Shown in pieces: positions 17,348 to 24,333 of a DNA stretch of 64,000 nucleotides. The notes beneath the pieces were generated by a model that was not told where the DNA came from, ran no database searches, and saw only the letters and a program-made list of their open reading frames with translations. The position numbers were made by a program, and so were the translations under genes. The DNA comes from Ruminococcus flavefaciens ND2009 (GTDB taxonomy: Bacteria > Bacillota > Clostridia > Oscillospirales > Ruminococcaceae): the NCBI RefSeq assembly GCF_000621785.1, contig NZ_KK211347.1:462725-526724 (forward strand), given 5' to 3'. Every line of letters starts with the position of its first letter. Position 1 is the first letter of the stretch.

Positions 17348-17646
17348 AAATCATAATTTAGCATTATGTAGGGGACGGCGTCCTCGACGTCCCGCAAAAT
17401 TCGTATTATAGTGGCGACTATCATCCGCTCAACCAGGGGACGCCTTCTCTTACAAGGCGTCCCCTCTCCAAAAACAGTCCACCGGACTGTTTTTGGATTC
17501 ACCCCTTGCGAGGCGCCTGACGTAATAAGGGGCTCTGCCCCTTGACCCCCGCCAGAGGCGCTGCCTCTGGACTCTGCCAAAGGAACACAGTCCCTTTGGA
17601 ATCCCATTCATAGTTGCCGCAAGGTATTACGATAAATTTTGATTTG
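17348..17646. repeat. Hairpin-array element with AT-rich inverted ends
   Basis: Six successive hairpins occupy 17372-17599: GGGACG stem (17372-17393), 11-bp GGGGACGCCTT stem (17436-17464), 13-bp CCAAAAACAGTCC stem with a 3-nt loop (17468-17496), AAGGGGC stem (17527-17543), CCAGAGGC stem (17552-17570) and CCAAAGG stem (17577-17599). The outer ends carry AAATCATAATTTA (17348-17360) and, inverted, AAATCAAAATTTA (17646-17634). No credible gene lies within; the antisense reading frame across it is an artefact of the hairpins. Similar GTAGGGGACGG and AAATCAAAATTTA sequences occur around 57.2-57.85 kb. Confidence 0.75.
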
Positions 17647-17857
17647 CGATAGTAACAATTATAGTATCAGCCAGAATATTGCTTAGGGCATTTTTGTAAT
17701 TTCATGACACTGATATATTGTGCTGTTCAGGAAAAGCTGTCTCGCAAAAAATATCACTGTCATATCATCAAAATATTATAATAGCACAAATATAGTATTT
17801 ATATTGTCATAACATAAAAAACAAAGTTCATTTTGCACCGAATCTGCGTTTTGTGGG

Positions 17858-17886
17858 TTGACGGATGAAAAAATATATGTTAAAAA
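17858..17886 (+). promoter_or_regulatory. Possible promoter of the CBM22-dockerin-CE1 gene
   Basis: TTGACG (17858-17863) and TAAAAA (17881-17886) with 17 bp between; the -10 is poor. A TATAAT nearby (about 17892) lacks a -35 at the right distance. Confidence 0.4.
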
Positions 17887-17941
17887 ACAGTATATAATAT
17901 GTTCTTTTATTATTAATAAAGATCAAAAAGGAGGATTGGAA

Positions 17942-19558
17942 ATGAAAAAAATATTACCCCTCATCACAGCAGCAGCACTCTCCCTCTCAGCTGTTGCATC
18001 AGTACCCGTTACAGCTGCGGATACTGACTATCTTCTCCACAGCACCTTTGAGGAAGGCACAGAAAAGTGGACGGGCCGCGGTTCTGCGTCTGTAAAGGTG
18101 GTCTCGGGCACCTCTCGCTCGGGAGAAGCTTCCCTCTACACCAGCGGCAGAGAAAACAACTGGAACGGTGCCACCGTAAGCCTCGGCTCCTCATTCAGTG
18201 CAGGGCAGTCCTATGCTTTCAGTGCCTATGTAATGACCGAGGACACTTCCTCTCCCGTGACCTTCTGTCTCACCTTGCAGTACAGTGACGGTACTACGGA
18301 TAAGTATCCGAAGATCGCACAGGTGACTGCCGAAAAGGGTGAATGGGCTCATCTGGAAAACAATGATTTTACCATTCCCGAGGGCGCGGACAATATCCAG
18401 CTCTACGTCGAGACCGACGAGGGGACCTGCAGCTTCTACATTGACGAGATAGTGGGAGCAAAAAGCGGCACAGCTATCGAGGAGCCGCCTGCTGCGGTGA
18501 AGATGAACAAGGGCGACATCAACTACGACGGAATTATCGACTCTCTTGACATCGTGGCTGCACGTAAGGGACTTATCAACGGCATCACCGACAAGAGGAC
18601 CCTCAAGGCTGCGGACGCTGACAGCAACGGCGTTTACGAGCTCAACGACGCTATCCTCATCATGCAGTTCGTTGCAGGCAAGATAACCGAGTTCCCTGTA
18701 GTAGAGCCCGTTATCGTTCCCGGTCAGCAGAAGTACACCACCGAGGAGCTGACAGAGCTCATGCAGAGTCAGGTGGTAAACAGTGAGCCTGCGGATTCTC
18801 ACACTGAGAAACCGGGAGTAAAGTACGGCACCATCAAGAAGGAGACCTACTTCTCCAAGAAGGCAAACAAGAACAAGCCCTATAACATCCTGCTTCCTGC
18901 CGACTACGACGAGAGCAAGGAGTACCCCGTTCTCTACATTCTCCACGGCTTCTTTGAGAACGAGAACCGTATGATCACGCAGGGCAACGGTCAGATGTAC
19001 ACCAGGCAGATAATCGGAAATGCCATAGCTTCAGGTGAGGCTAAGGACATGATCGTTGTAGTTCCCTTCGTATTCACCAGCGCTACTATGAATGACGCAA
19101 CAGGCTTTGCGGATCCCGGCTCCAATGAGGGCTATGACAACTTCGTTGACGATATCGTTGACAGCCTTATGCCTCATATCGAGGAGAAGTACAGCGTCAA
19201 GACAGGCAGGGACTACACCGCTGTAACAGGCTTCTCAATGGGCGGACGCGAGTCTCTCCAGATAGGCATGAAGCACGGCGACAAGTTCGGCTATGTGGGC
19301 GCTATATGTGCAGCTCCCGGCGCACAGGGCGCATTCAAGTGGAGCAATCCCGAGGATCAGCCTCACCTTCTGTTCATTACAGGCGGTACACAGGACGATG
19401 TTGTTCGTCTCGATACTCCTCAGGGCTACCACAACAACTTTGACAAGAACGGAGTTCCTCATGTATGGCACGTTGTTCAGGGCGGACACCACGGCGACGA
19501 CTCTATCCACGCACATCTCTATACCTTTGTAAGAGGTGTTTTCCAGGCTACGGACTGA
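17942..19558 (+). CDS. Cellulosomal CBM22-dockerin-CE1 (feruloyl/acetyl xylan esterase)
   Basis: This 538-residue secreted enzyme has a signal peptide (MKKILPLITAAALSLSAVAS), then a CBM22-like xylan-binding module (about 32-178). A type I dockerin follows at about 189-250 (DINYDGIIDSLDIVAARKGL and DADSNGVYELNDAILIMQF). The last part is a carbohydrate esterase family 1 alpha/beta hydrolase (about 275-536). The nucleophile is Ser432 in GFSMGG, and the catalytic His is His516 or His517 in GGHHGDD. CE1 enzymes remove ferulate or acetate from xylan. The dockerin would attach it to a scaffoldin, as in ruminococcal cellulosomes. ATG 17942 follows AAAGGAGG and starts the signal peptide. It is monocistronic with a strong terminator. 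Confidence 0.93.
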   Translation: MKKILPLITAAALSLSAVASVPVTAADTDYLLHSTFEEGTEKWTGRGSASVKVVSGTSRSGEASLYTSGRENNWNGATVSLGSSFSAGQSYAFSAYVMTEDTSSPVTFCLTLQYSDGTTDKYPKIAQVTAEKGEWAHLENNDFTIPEGADNIQLYVETDEGTCSFYIDEIVGAKSGTAIEEPPAAVKMNKGDINYDGIIDSLDIVAARKGLINGITDKRTLKAADADSNGVYELNDAILIMQFVAGKITEFPVVEPVIVPGQQKYTTEELTELMQSQVVNSEPADSHTEKPGVKYGTIKKETYFSKKANKNKPYNILLPADYDESKEYPVLYILHGFFENENRMITQGNGQMYTRQIIGNAIASGEAKDMIVVVPFVFTSATMNDATGFADPGSNEGYDNFVDDIVDSLMPHIEEKYSVKTGRDYTAVTGFSMGGRESLQIGMKHGDKFGYVGAICAAPGAQGAFKWSNPEDQPHLLFITGGTQDDVVRLDTPQGYHNNFDKNGVPHVWHVVQGGHHGDDSIHAHLYTFVRGVFQATD

Positions 19559-19617
19559 TAAACAGCAACAGAAAGCCCGTCCTGACATTTATGCACATAT
19601 AGCAGTTTAAACATAAT

Positions 19618-19660
19618 ATCAAGGGAAGCTCTTGTGGAAAAGAGCTTCCCTTGATCCTTT
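19618..19660 (+). terminator. Terminator after the esterase gene
   Basis: ATCAAGGGAAGCTCTT and its exact complement (16 bp) flank a 6-nt loop, followed by CCTTTTT. Confidence 0.9.
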
Positions 19661-19678
19661 TTCTGAGGCTCTGTTTCG

Positions 19679-19828
19679 TTTTTCTATGGAGAGGACGCTT
19701 GAATATGTCTGCCTTTTTATCATGTTTAAGGCGTCCTCTCCATAGAAAAACCAGCCAAAAGTCTTTGGAAAAAGGGGTATGGGGGAAAGAACCTTTCCTC
19801 AGAAAGGTTTTTCCCCCATAATTACGCG
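19679..19828. repeat. Two-hairpin repeat element with a 20-bp perfect inverted repeat
   Basis: TTTTTCTATGGAGAGGACGC (19679-19698) is repeated exactly in inverse at 19731-19750. A second hairpin of about 18 bp (GGGGGAAAGAACCTTTC and its complement, 4-nt loop) spans about 19779-19828. No gene is seen; the element fills the gap between convergent genes. Confidence 0.75.
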
Positions 19829-19877
19829 TAAACTTCTATATAAGCACCGCGGTCAGGACGGGCTTTTTGCTATGATC

Positions 19878-21422
19878 TTAGCCGAGATTGAGGAGCTGTG
19901 ACTGGATTGCAAGGGCGTCGTAGTTTGTGATGCCGTTGCCTGTTCCGTCGACATCTGCGTTGAATTTGCCCAGAGGTGTGAGCTGGTACTTATCGGGATT
20001 TGCGATGGACTGCATGATGAAAATTGCATCTGCAAGGTCTGTTGAGCCGTCGTTGTTGGCATCGCCTGAACGCTCAACGTCTGCATCATATCCGAGAGAT
20101 TCGTATTTCCAGTCGGGACTGAATTTAACAGGCAGCATATTCTTTGCAGTTGTGAGCTTAGCGGCATACTCGTTGAGTGCATCATGGTATTTACCGCTCA
20201 TTGCATCCCATACTCCGCGTTCGGTGGGGAAACAGAAGTAGACAAGGCTTATGATGTCAAGGTCGTTCTTGTCTCCGCTGAGACCGTTGTCATTTATGTC
20301 CATATCATTCTTGAAGAGACGGAAAATATCAGCAGGAAGAATGGACTCCTCCTCGGATACACCGTTTCTCTGTTCTGCCTGATAGATGTAGACATTGAAG
20401 TCATCAATAGGATCAATGATACCATCGCCGTTTGTATCGGGGATAGTTATCTCTCCTGCGTCGAGAGCATTCAGGTAGGCTTGACATTCTCTGTCGAACA
20501 TCTTAGGGTCGCCGTCGATATAGGCATCGTTCTGAGGTATCAGGAAGTAGTAATCCTCGGTGATAAGCCTTGCGGGATCCATGGCAGATGATCCCTCGAC
20601 AACGCTCTCAAAGAACTCGTCTGTGATCATATCCGGTGTAACTTCGCCCTTTTCAAAGTAGTACATTACAGTGTAGTTGTAGATCCAGTTGTCGACGAAG
20701 TCGCCATCGGGAAGGGCATTATACAGAGCCTTGGCGCGGGCGAGTATTTCATCGTTTTCTTCTGTCTCAAGGTTATAGGGAGAATTGATGCTGATGATCT
20801 CATTATCCATGGAGTAAACCAGGAAATAAGCAAGGTCTGTCAGATCGCTCTTTCCGTCAGCGTTGAGATCGGGGTCGATGGTTCCGTTGTCAACATACTC
20901 GCAGTAAGCGTTATATCCTGCCATCAGCAGTGTGCAGTTAGCGCTGAAATCATTGAGGAACTCTGTGATGATAGAGTGAGTGCTTATATATATTTCATTT
21001 GTGAAATAGTCCTTATGCTCGATCTCATAAATGATCTCATAGTCAGCGTAGTTTTCCCTGTCAAGATCGTTTATCGAGATAGGGTGGGAATAGATATAGT
21101 ATCTGTTAAAGTGTGTGGCATCGGCTGAATCAATGAAATCGTCCCCGTTAAGATTGCCGATGGCTTCGAGAGTCTCGTTGTATTCATCGCCGTAGCTCTG
21201 GTGCTCGCAGTATGCGTAATAGATGAGGCAGTCGATGGGGTCAAATGTACCGTCGCCGTTGACATCTGTAGGTATCTCGCCCTTGTCAAATGCGTCGAAC
21301 ATTTCGATCTCCTCGTTCCAGATCCTGCTCTGAACAACGTTTTCCATTGCAGCACCTGCGGGAAGAGCGGCTGCTCCTGCTGCAACAGCGAGAGCTGCTG
21401 CCAGTGAGATAAGTTTCTTCAT
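19878..21422 (-). CDS. Secreted protein with five dockerin-like Ca motifs and a C-terminal dockerin
   Basis: This 514-residue protein has a signal peptide (MKKLISLAAALAVAAGAAAL). It has at least five scattered F-hand/EF-hand-like loops: DVNGDGTFDPIDC, NLNGDDFIDSADA, DLNADGKSDLTDL, DTNGDGIIDPIDD and DINDNGLSGDKND. Each is followed by a helix with aromatic residues (YYAY, YYIY, FLVY, VYIY, VYF). The last 60 residues are a two-loop dockerin (DANNDGSTDLADAIFIMQSI ... DVDGTGNGITNYDAL). The intervening helical regions match nothing I know and I see no catalytic motif. ATG 21420-21422 is preferred over an upstream in-frame ATG because a GAAAGGGG ribosome site precedes it and it starts the signal peptide. 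It may be a calcium-binding structural or cellulosome-linked protein (inference). Confidence 0.85.
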   Translation of the reverse strand: MKKLISLAAALAVAAGAAALPAGAAMENVVQSRIWNEEIEMFDAFDKGEIPTDVNGDGTFDPIDCLIYYAYCEHQSYGDEYNETLEAIGNLNGDDFIDSADATHFNRYYIYSHPISINDLDRENYADYEIIYEIEHKDYFTNEIYISTHSIITEFLNDFSANCTLLMAGYNAYCEYVDNGTIDPDLNADGKSDLTDLAYFLVYSMDNEIISINSPYNLETEENDEILARAKALYNALPDGDFVDNWIYNYTVMYYFEKGEVTPDMITDEFFESVVEGSSAMDPARLITEDYYFLIPQNDAYIDGDPKMFDRECQAYLNALDAGEITIPDTNGDGIIDPIDDFNVYIYQAEQRNGVSEEESILPADIFRLFKNDMDINDNGLSGDKNDLDIISLVYFCFPTERGVWDAMSGKYHDALNEYAAKLTTAKNMLPVKFSPDWKYESLGYDADVERSGDANNDGSTDLADAIFIMQSIANPDKYQLTPLGKFNADVDGTGNGITNYDALAIQSQLLNLG

Positions 21423-21479
21423 GGTTATAAACCCCTTTCTGTTACATAATTTTTGTTCGGGTATCATGTCCCTGATCTA

Positions 21480-21508
21480 ATCATAGCACATTTTGCTGTA
21501 ATAATCAA
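21480..21508 (-). promoter_or_regulatory. Promoter of the multi-EF-hand protein gene
   Basis: Minus-strand TTGATT (21508-21503) and TATGAT (21485-21480), 17-bp spacer. Confidence 0.7.
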
Positions 21509-21599
21509 GCATTTTGTGATAAAAAAATGTGGATTTTTAGCGTTTTTTTAGATGTTGTGTCTTTATCTGATAACACTTTTGTGCTGCACGTCTGCTGAT

Positions 21600-21628
21600 T
21601 TGACAATTGATGAACTATATATTATAAT
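21600..21628 (+). promoter_or_regulatory. Promoter of the exonuclease operon
   Basis: TTGACA (21600-21605) and TATAAT (21623-21628), 17-bp spacer: a consensus promoter. Confidence 0.85.
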
Positions 21629-21663
21629 TGTAACGTATATTACGAAACGGAAGGAGCATTCAT

Positions 21664-22236
21664 GTGAGCGTGACAAAACGCCTCAAGGGCAGGAGCAGAC
21701 TGACCTTCCCCGAGGATTACTGCGTAGTTGATATAGAGACAACGGGGCTTGCTCCCGAGGAGTGCGAGATAATCGAAATAGCGGCGGTGCGGTACAGAGG
21801 CGGCAGAAAGGCAGCTGTGTTCAGCACTCTTATAAAGCCCCGACACAGGATAACGCCATTTATCACGGAGCTGACGGGAATAACCAACGACATGGTGAAG
21901 GACGCTCCCGATATTACATCAGCTATTATGGATTTCTATGAGTTTGCGGGCAGCGATATTATTATGGGCTACAACGTGAATTTTGATATAAACTTCCTCT
22001 ATGACAATCTTCTCCGCTGTCACGGTATCCACCTCAGCAATGATTTTGTGGACGTGCTGAGGTTTTCACGGAAGGCACTGCCCCAGCTGCCAAACAGGCG
22101 GCAGACCACCGTGGCTGCACATTACGGTATCGAGATAGAGGGAGCTCACCGTGCGGAAAAGGACTGCGAGATATGCAACGCCTGCTATCTCTGTCTCAGG
22201 GACGAGCTGAAAAAGATGGCTGAGGAGAAGAAATGA
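21664..22236 (+). CDS. DEDDh 3'-5' exonuclease (DnaQ-like)
   Basis: This 190-residue protein has all DnaQ-fold catalytic motifs: Asp23 and Glu25 in VVDIETTG (Exo I), Asp108 in NVNFDINFL (Exo II), and His162 with Asp167 in HRAEKDCE (Exo III), which makes it the DEDDh type. It is a stand-alone domain with no polymerase part, so it may proofread in trans or process RNA or DNA ends. The start is GTG 21664, 7 bp after AAGGAG. The next gene starts 2 bp after its stop, so the two are co-translated. Confidence 0.9.
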   Translation: MSVTKRLKGRSRLTFPEDYCVVDIETTGLAPEECEIIEIAAVRYRGGRKAAVFSTLIKPRHRITPFITELTGITNDMVKDAPDITSAIMDFYEFAGSDIIMGYNVNFDINFLYDNLLRCHGIHLSNDFVDVLRFSRKALPQLPNRRQTTVAAHYGIEIEGAHRAEKDCEICNACYLCLRDELKKMAEEKK

Positions 22237-22237
22237 A

Positions 22238-22999
22238 ATGGGAAGTCTGAAAGAAAAGCTGTTTGAGTACGCCCGTGAGCGCTACGGCTCCGAGCCCGAG
22301 TATCTGTGGGAGCGGACTCCCGACTGTGCGGTGCTGCGATGCAGCGCCAACAAGAAGTGGTATGCCATAGTTATGAGCGTTGACGGAAAGAGCCTGGGGC
22401 TTGAAAAGGGCGTGAAATACGAAATAGTCAATGTGAAGTGCAGTCCGCTGATGACAGGCTCACTCCTTGCCATGAAGGGCATACTGCCCGCGTATCATAT
22501 GCAGAAGGAGCAGTGGGTGTCGGTGATGCTGGACGGAACTGTGGACGAGGAACAGCTGCTTTCACTGATGGACATGAGCTATGAGCTTGCCTCACAGAGC
22601 AGCAGCGGCAAAAGGCTCCGCACCGAGCACAAGGAATGGCTGATACCTGCCGCCCCTGCCATGTATGACGTTGAGCAGGACTTTCAGCGGGACGGGACTA
22701 TCATCTGGAAGCAGACCTCCGATGTGATAGTGGGGGACACGGTCTTCATCTATATGGCTGCACCCCTGTCCGCAATCATGTACAGGTGCGTGGCTGAGGA
22801 GGTCAATATCCCCTATAACTACGATGACGGCAGCTACCGCATAAAAAAGGCGATGAAGCTCAGACTCACCCACAGGCTATCCCCCGAGGATATGCCACTC
22901 TCTGAGATGAGGGAGCTGGGGGTCTCTGCCGTAAGGGGCGCAAGAGGTGTCCCCAACACCCTTTCATGCAGGCTCAGGGAGCTTTGCAGGAAGGGCTGA
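22238..22999 (+). CDS. MmcQ/YjbR domain fused to an EVE-like domain
   Basis: Residues about 1-115 match MmcQ/YjbR proteins (double-wing fold; SANKKWYAIVMSVDGKSLGL and an IVNVKCSP...LPAYHMQKEQWVSV stretch). Residues about 128-253 look EVE-like (EWLIPAAPAMYDVEQDF; IIWKQTSDVIVGDTVFIYMA; AIMYRCVAEEVNI). EVE/PUA-like domains bind modified bases, and MmcQ/YjbR proteins are often called DNA-binding on weak evidence. The ATG follows the exonuclease stop by 1 bp, with GAGGAG upstream, so function with the exonuclease is likely. The exact role is unknown. Confidence 0.78.
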   Translation: MGSLKEKLFEYARERYGSEPEYLWERTPDCAVLRCSANKKWYAIVMSVDGKSLGLEKGVKYEIVNVKCSPLMTGSLLAMKGILPAYHMQKEQWVSVMLDGTVDEEQLLSLMDMSYELASQSSSGKRLRTEHKEWLIPAAPAMYDVEQDFQRDGTIIWKQTSDVIVGDTVFIYMAAPLSAIMYRCVAEEVNIPYNYDDGSYRIKKAMKLRLTHRLSPEDMPLSEMRELGVSAVRGARGVPNTLSCRLRELCRKG

Positions 23000-23077
23000 A
23001 AAGCCCGGTCCGGCGTCGCCGGCTGCTGACTTTTCGCGGCATAGTTCTGACAAGCGGGAACTTTTATCCCGCGCTCC

Positions 23078-23106
23078 TTGCATTTTTGTTCAGTTTATGT
23101 TATAAG
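23078..23106 (+). promoter_or_regulatory. Upstream tandem promoter before the hydrolase
   Basis: TTGCAT (23078-23083) and TATAAG (23101-23106), 17-bp spacer. It shares a CCGCGCTCCTTG block and TTATGTTATAA with the next promoter. Confidence 0.5.
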
Positions 23107-23171
23107 CGGGGAGCCCCCGCAGGCTGTTTCGCGGCAAAGTATCATAAAACGGCAGTTTTTCTCCGCGCCCC

Positions 23172-23200
23172 TTGAAATTATAATGCTTTTATGTTATAAT
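23172..23200 (+). promoter_or_regulatory. Promoter of the alpha/beta hydrolase gene
   Basis: TTGAAA (23172-23177) and TATAAT (23195-23200), 17-bp spacer, with CCGCGCCCC just before the -35. Confidence 0.75.
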
Positions 23201-23249
23201 AAATCGTATACACTTTATTTTTCCCCGATTTTTTGACAGGAGGATCTTT

Positions 23250-24269
23250 ATGCTTAATGCTGATCTGAAGGAATTTGAATTTACTTCCGATTATGACGAG
23301 CTCGTTGTTTCAGCTGTACTGGCAGTGCCCTCGGGAGATATAAACGGCATTGTCCAGGTCATACACGGCATGAACGAGCACAAAGAGCGCTATTATCCGT
23401 TCATGGACTATCTGGCGGAGCAGGGCTTCATCACGGTCATAAGCGACAACAGAGGCCACGGAAAAAGTATAGTTGAGCCCGATGATCTGGGCTTCATGTT
23501 CAGAAGGGGCGGAGAGGGCTTTATCAGCGACATTGCCCAGCTCAACAGGAAGGTGAGAACAGCCTATCCCGATGTGCCTGTATTCATGGTGGCAAGCGGA
23601 ATGGGTGCAGCAGGTGCAAGGTGCTTCATCAAGGAGCATGATGCTGACATAAACGGTCTGGTGCTGCTGGGCACTATCTGCCACAGCGCATTCTCGCAGC
23701 CAGCCCGTATCATAGGCTCTGTAGCTTCAAAGCGTCCCGGAAGCCGCTTCCGCAGCGAAAAGATCTTCGACACCATAGATGACTGCTTCGGCAAATTCTA
23801 TGAGGATCCCATAAATTCATGGAGGTGCAGCGACCCTGACGTTGTTCTCGCTTACAACGAGGATCCGCTGTGCAATTTCAAGCCCACTCTCAATGCCTAT
23901 CAGGAGCTTCTCTGGCTGGTGAAGCAGTCCGAGTCGGGAAGGGGCTGGAAGACTGCCAATCCATCACTGCCCATACGCTTTATCTCGGGCAGGGACGACT
24001 CTGCCATGATCTCGGAGAGAAAGTTCATGGGCTCCATGAAGAAACTGGAAAAGCTGGGATATGAGAGCATCTCACACCGCATTTTCGACGGCATGAGACA
24101 TGATGTGCTCATGGAGAAGAACTCGGTGAACGTGTATAAGGACATTGCAAAGACCCTTTTCTCCTGGCTCGACCGCTGGAACGACGAGCGCTTTGAAGCC
24201 ATGGCTGAGGAAGCTGCGGCAGAGGAGCTGCCCGTTCAGCATGAGACAGATGAAGAGGTAAGCGAATAA
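23250..24269 (+). CDS. Alpha/beta hydrolase, lysophospholipase-like, nucleophile Ser displaced
   Basis: This 339-residue protein matches the monoacylglycerol lipase/lysophospholipase group: the oxyanion segment IHGMNEHKERYYPFMDYLA, DNRGHGKS, and a C-terminal GMRHDVL with the expected catalytic His284. The acid is probably in GRDDS. The nucleophile elbow, normally GHSMG, reads ASGMG (115-119), so the Ser position is Gly117 and a Ser sits one residue earlier. It may be inactive or have an altered mechanism. An acidic tail (about 315-339) is low complexity. AGGAGG precedes the ATG. Confidence 0.85.
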   Translation: MLNADLKEFEFTSDYDELVVSAVLAVPSGDINGIVQVIHGMNEHKERYYPFMDYLAEQGFITVISDNRGHGKSIVEPDDLGFMFRRGGEGFISDIAQLNRKVRTAYPDVPVFMVASGMGAAGARCFIKEHDADINGLVLLGTICHSAFSQPARIIGSVASKRPGSRFRSEKIFDTIDDCFGKFYEDPINSWRCSDPDVVLAYNEDPLCNFKPTLNAYQELLWLVKQSESGRGWKTANPSLPIRFISGRDDSAMISERKFMGSMKKLEKLGYESISHRIFDGMRHDVLMEKNSVNVYKDIAKTLFSWLDRWNDERFEAMAEEAAAEELPVQHETDEEVSE

Positions 24270-24333
24270 ATTACGGATAGCAGGACCGCGGCAGCACCGT
24301 CGGTCCTTATATCGTGAAATGAAAGGATCAATT

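Noticed and set aside
17329-17607. Minus-strand 92-codon frame
   Set aside because: Lies across the hairpin array; no ribosome site and composition follows the repeats.
18191-18946. 251-codon minus-strand frame
   Set aside because: Antisense to the CBM22-dockerin-CE1 gene.
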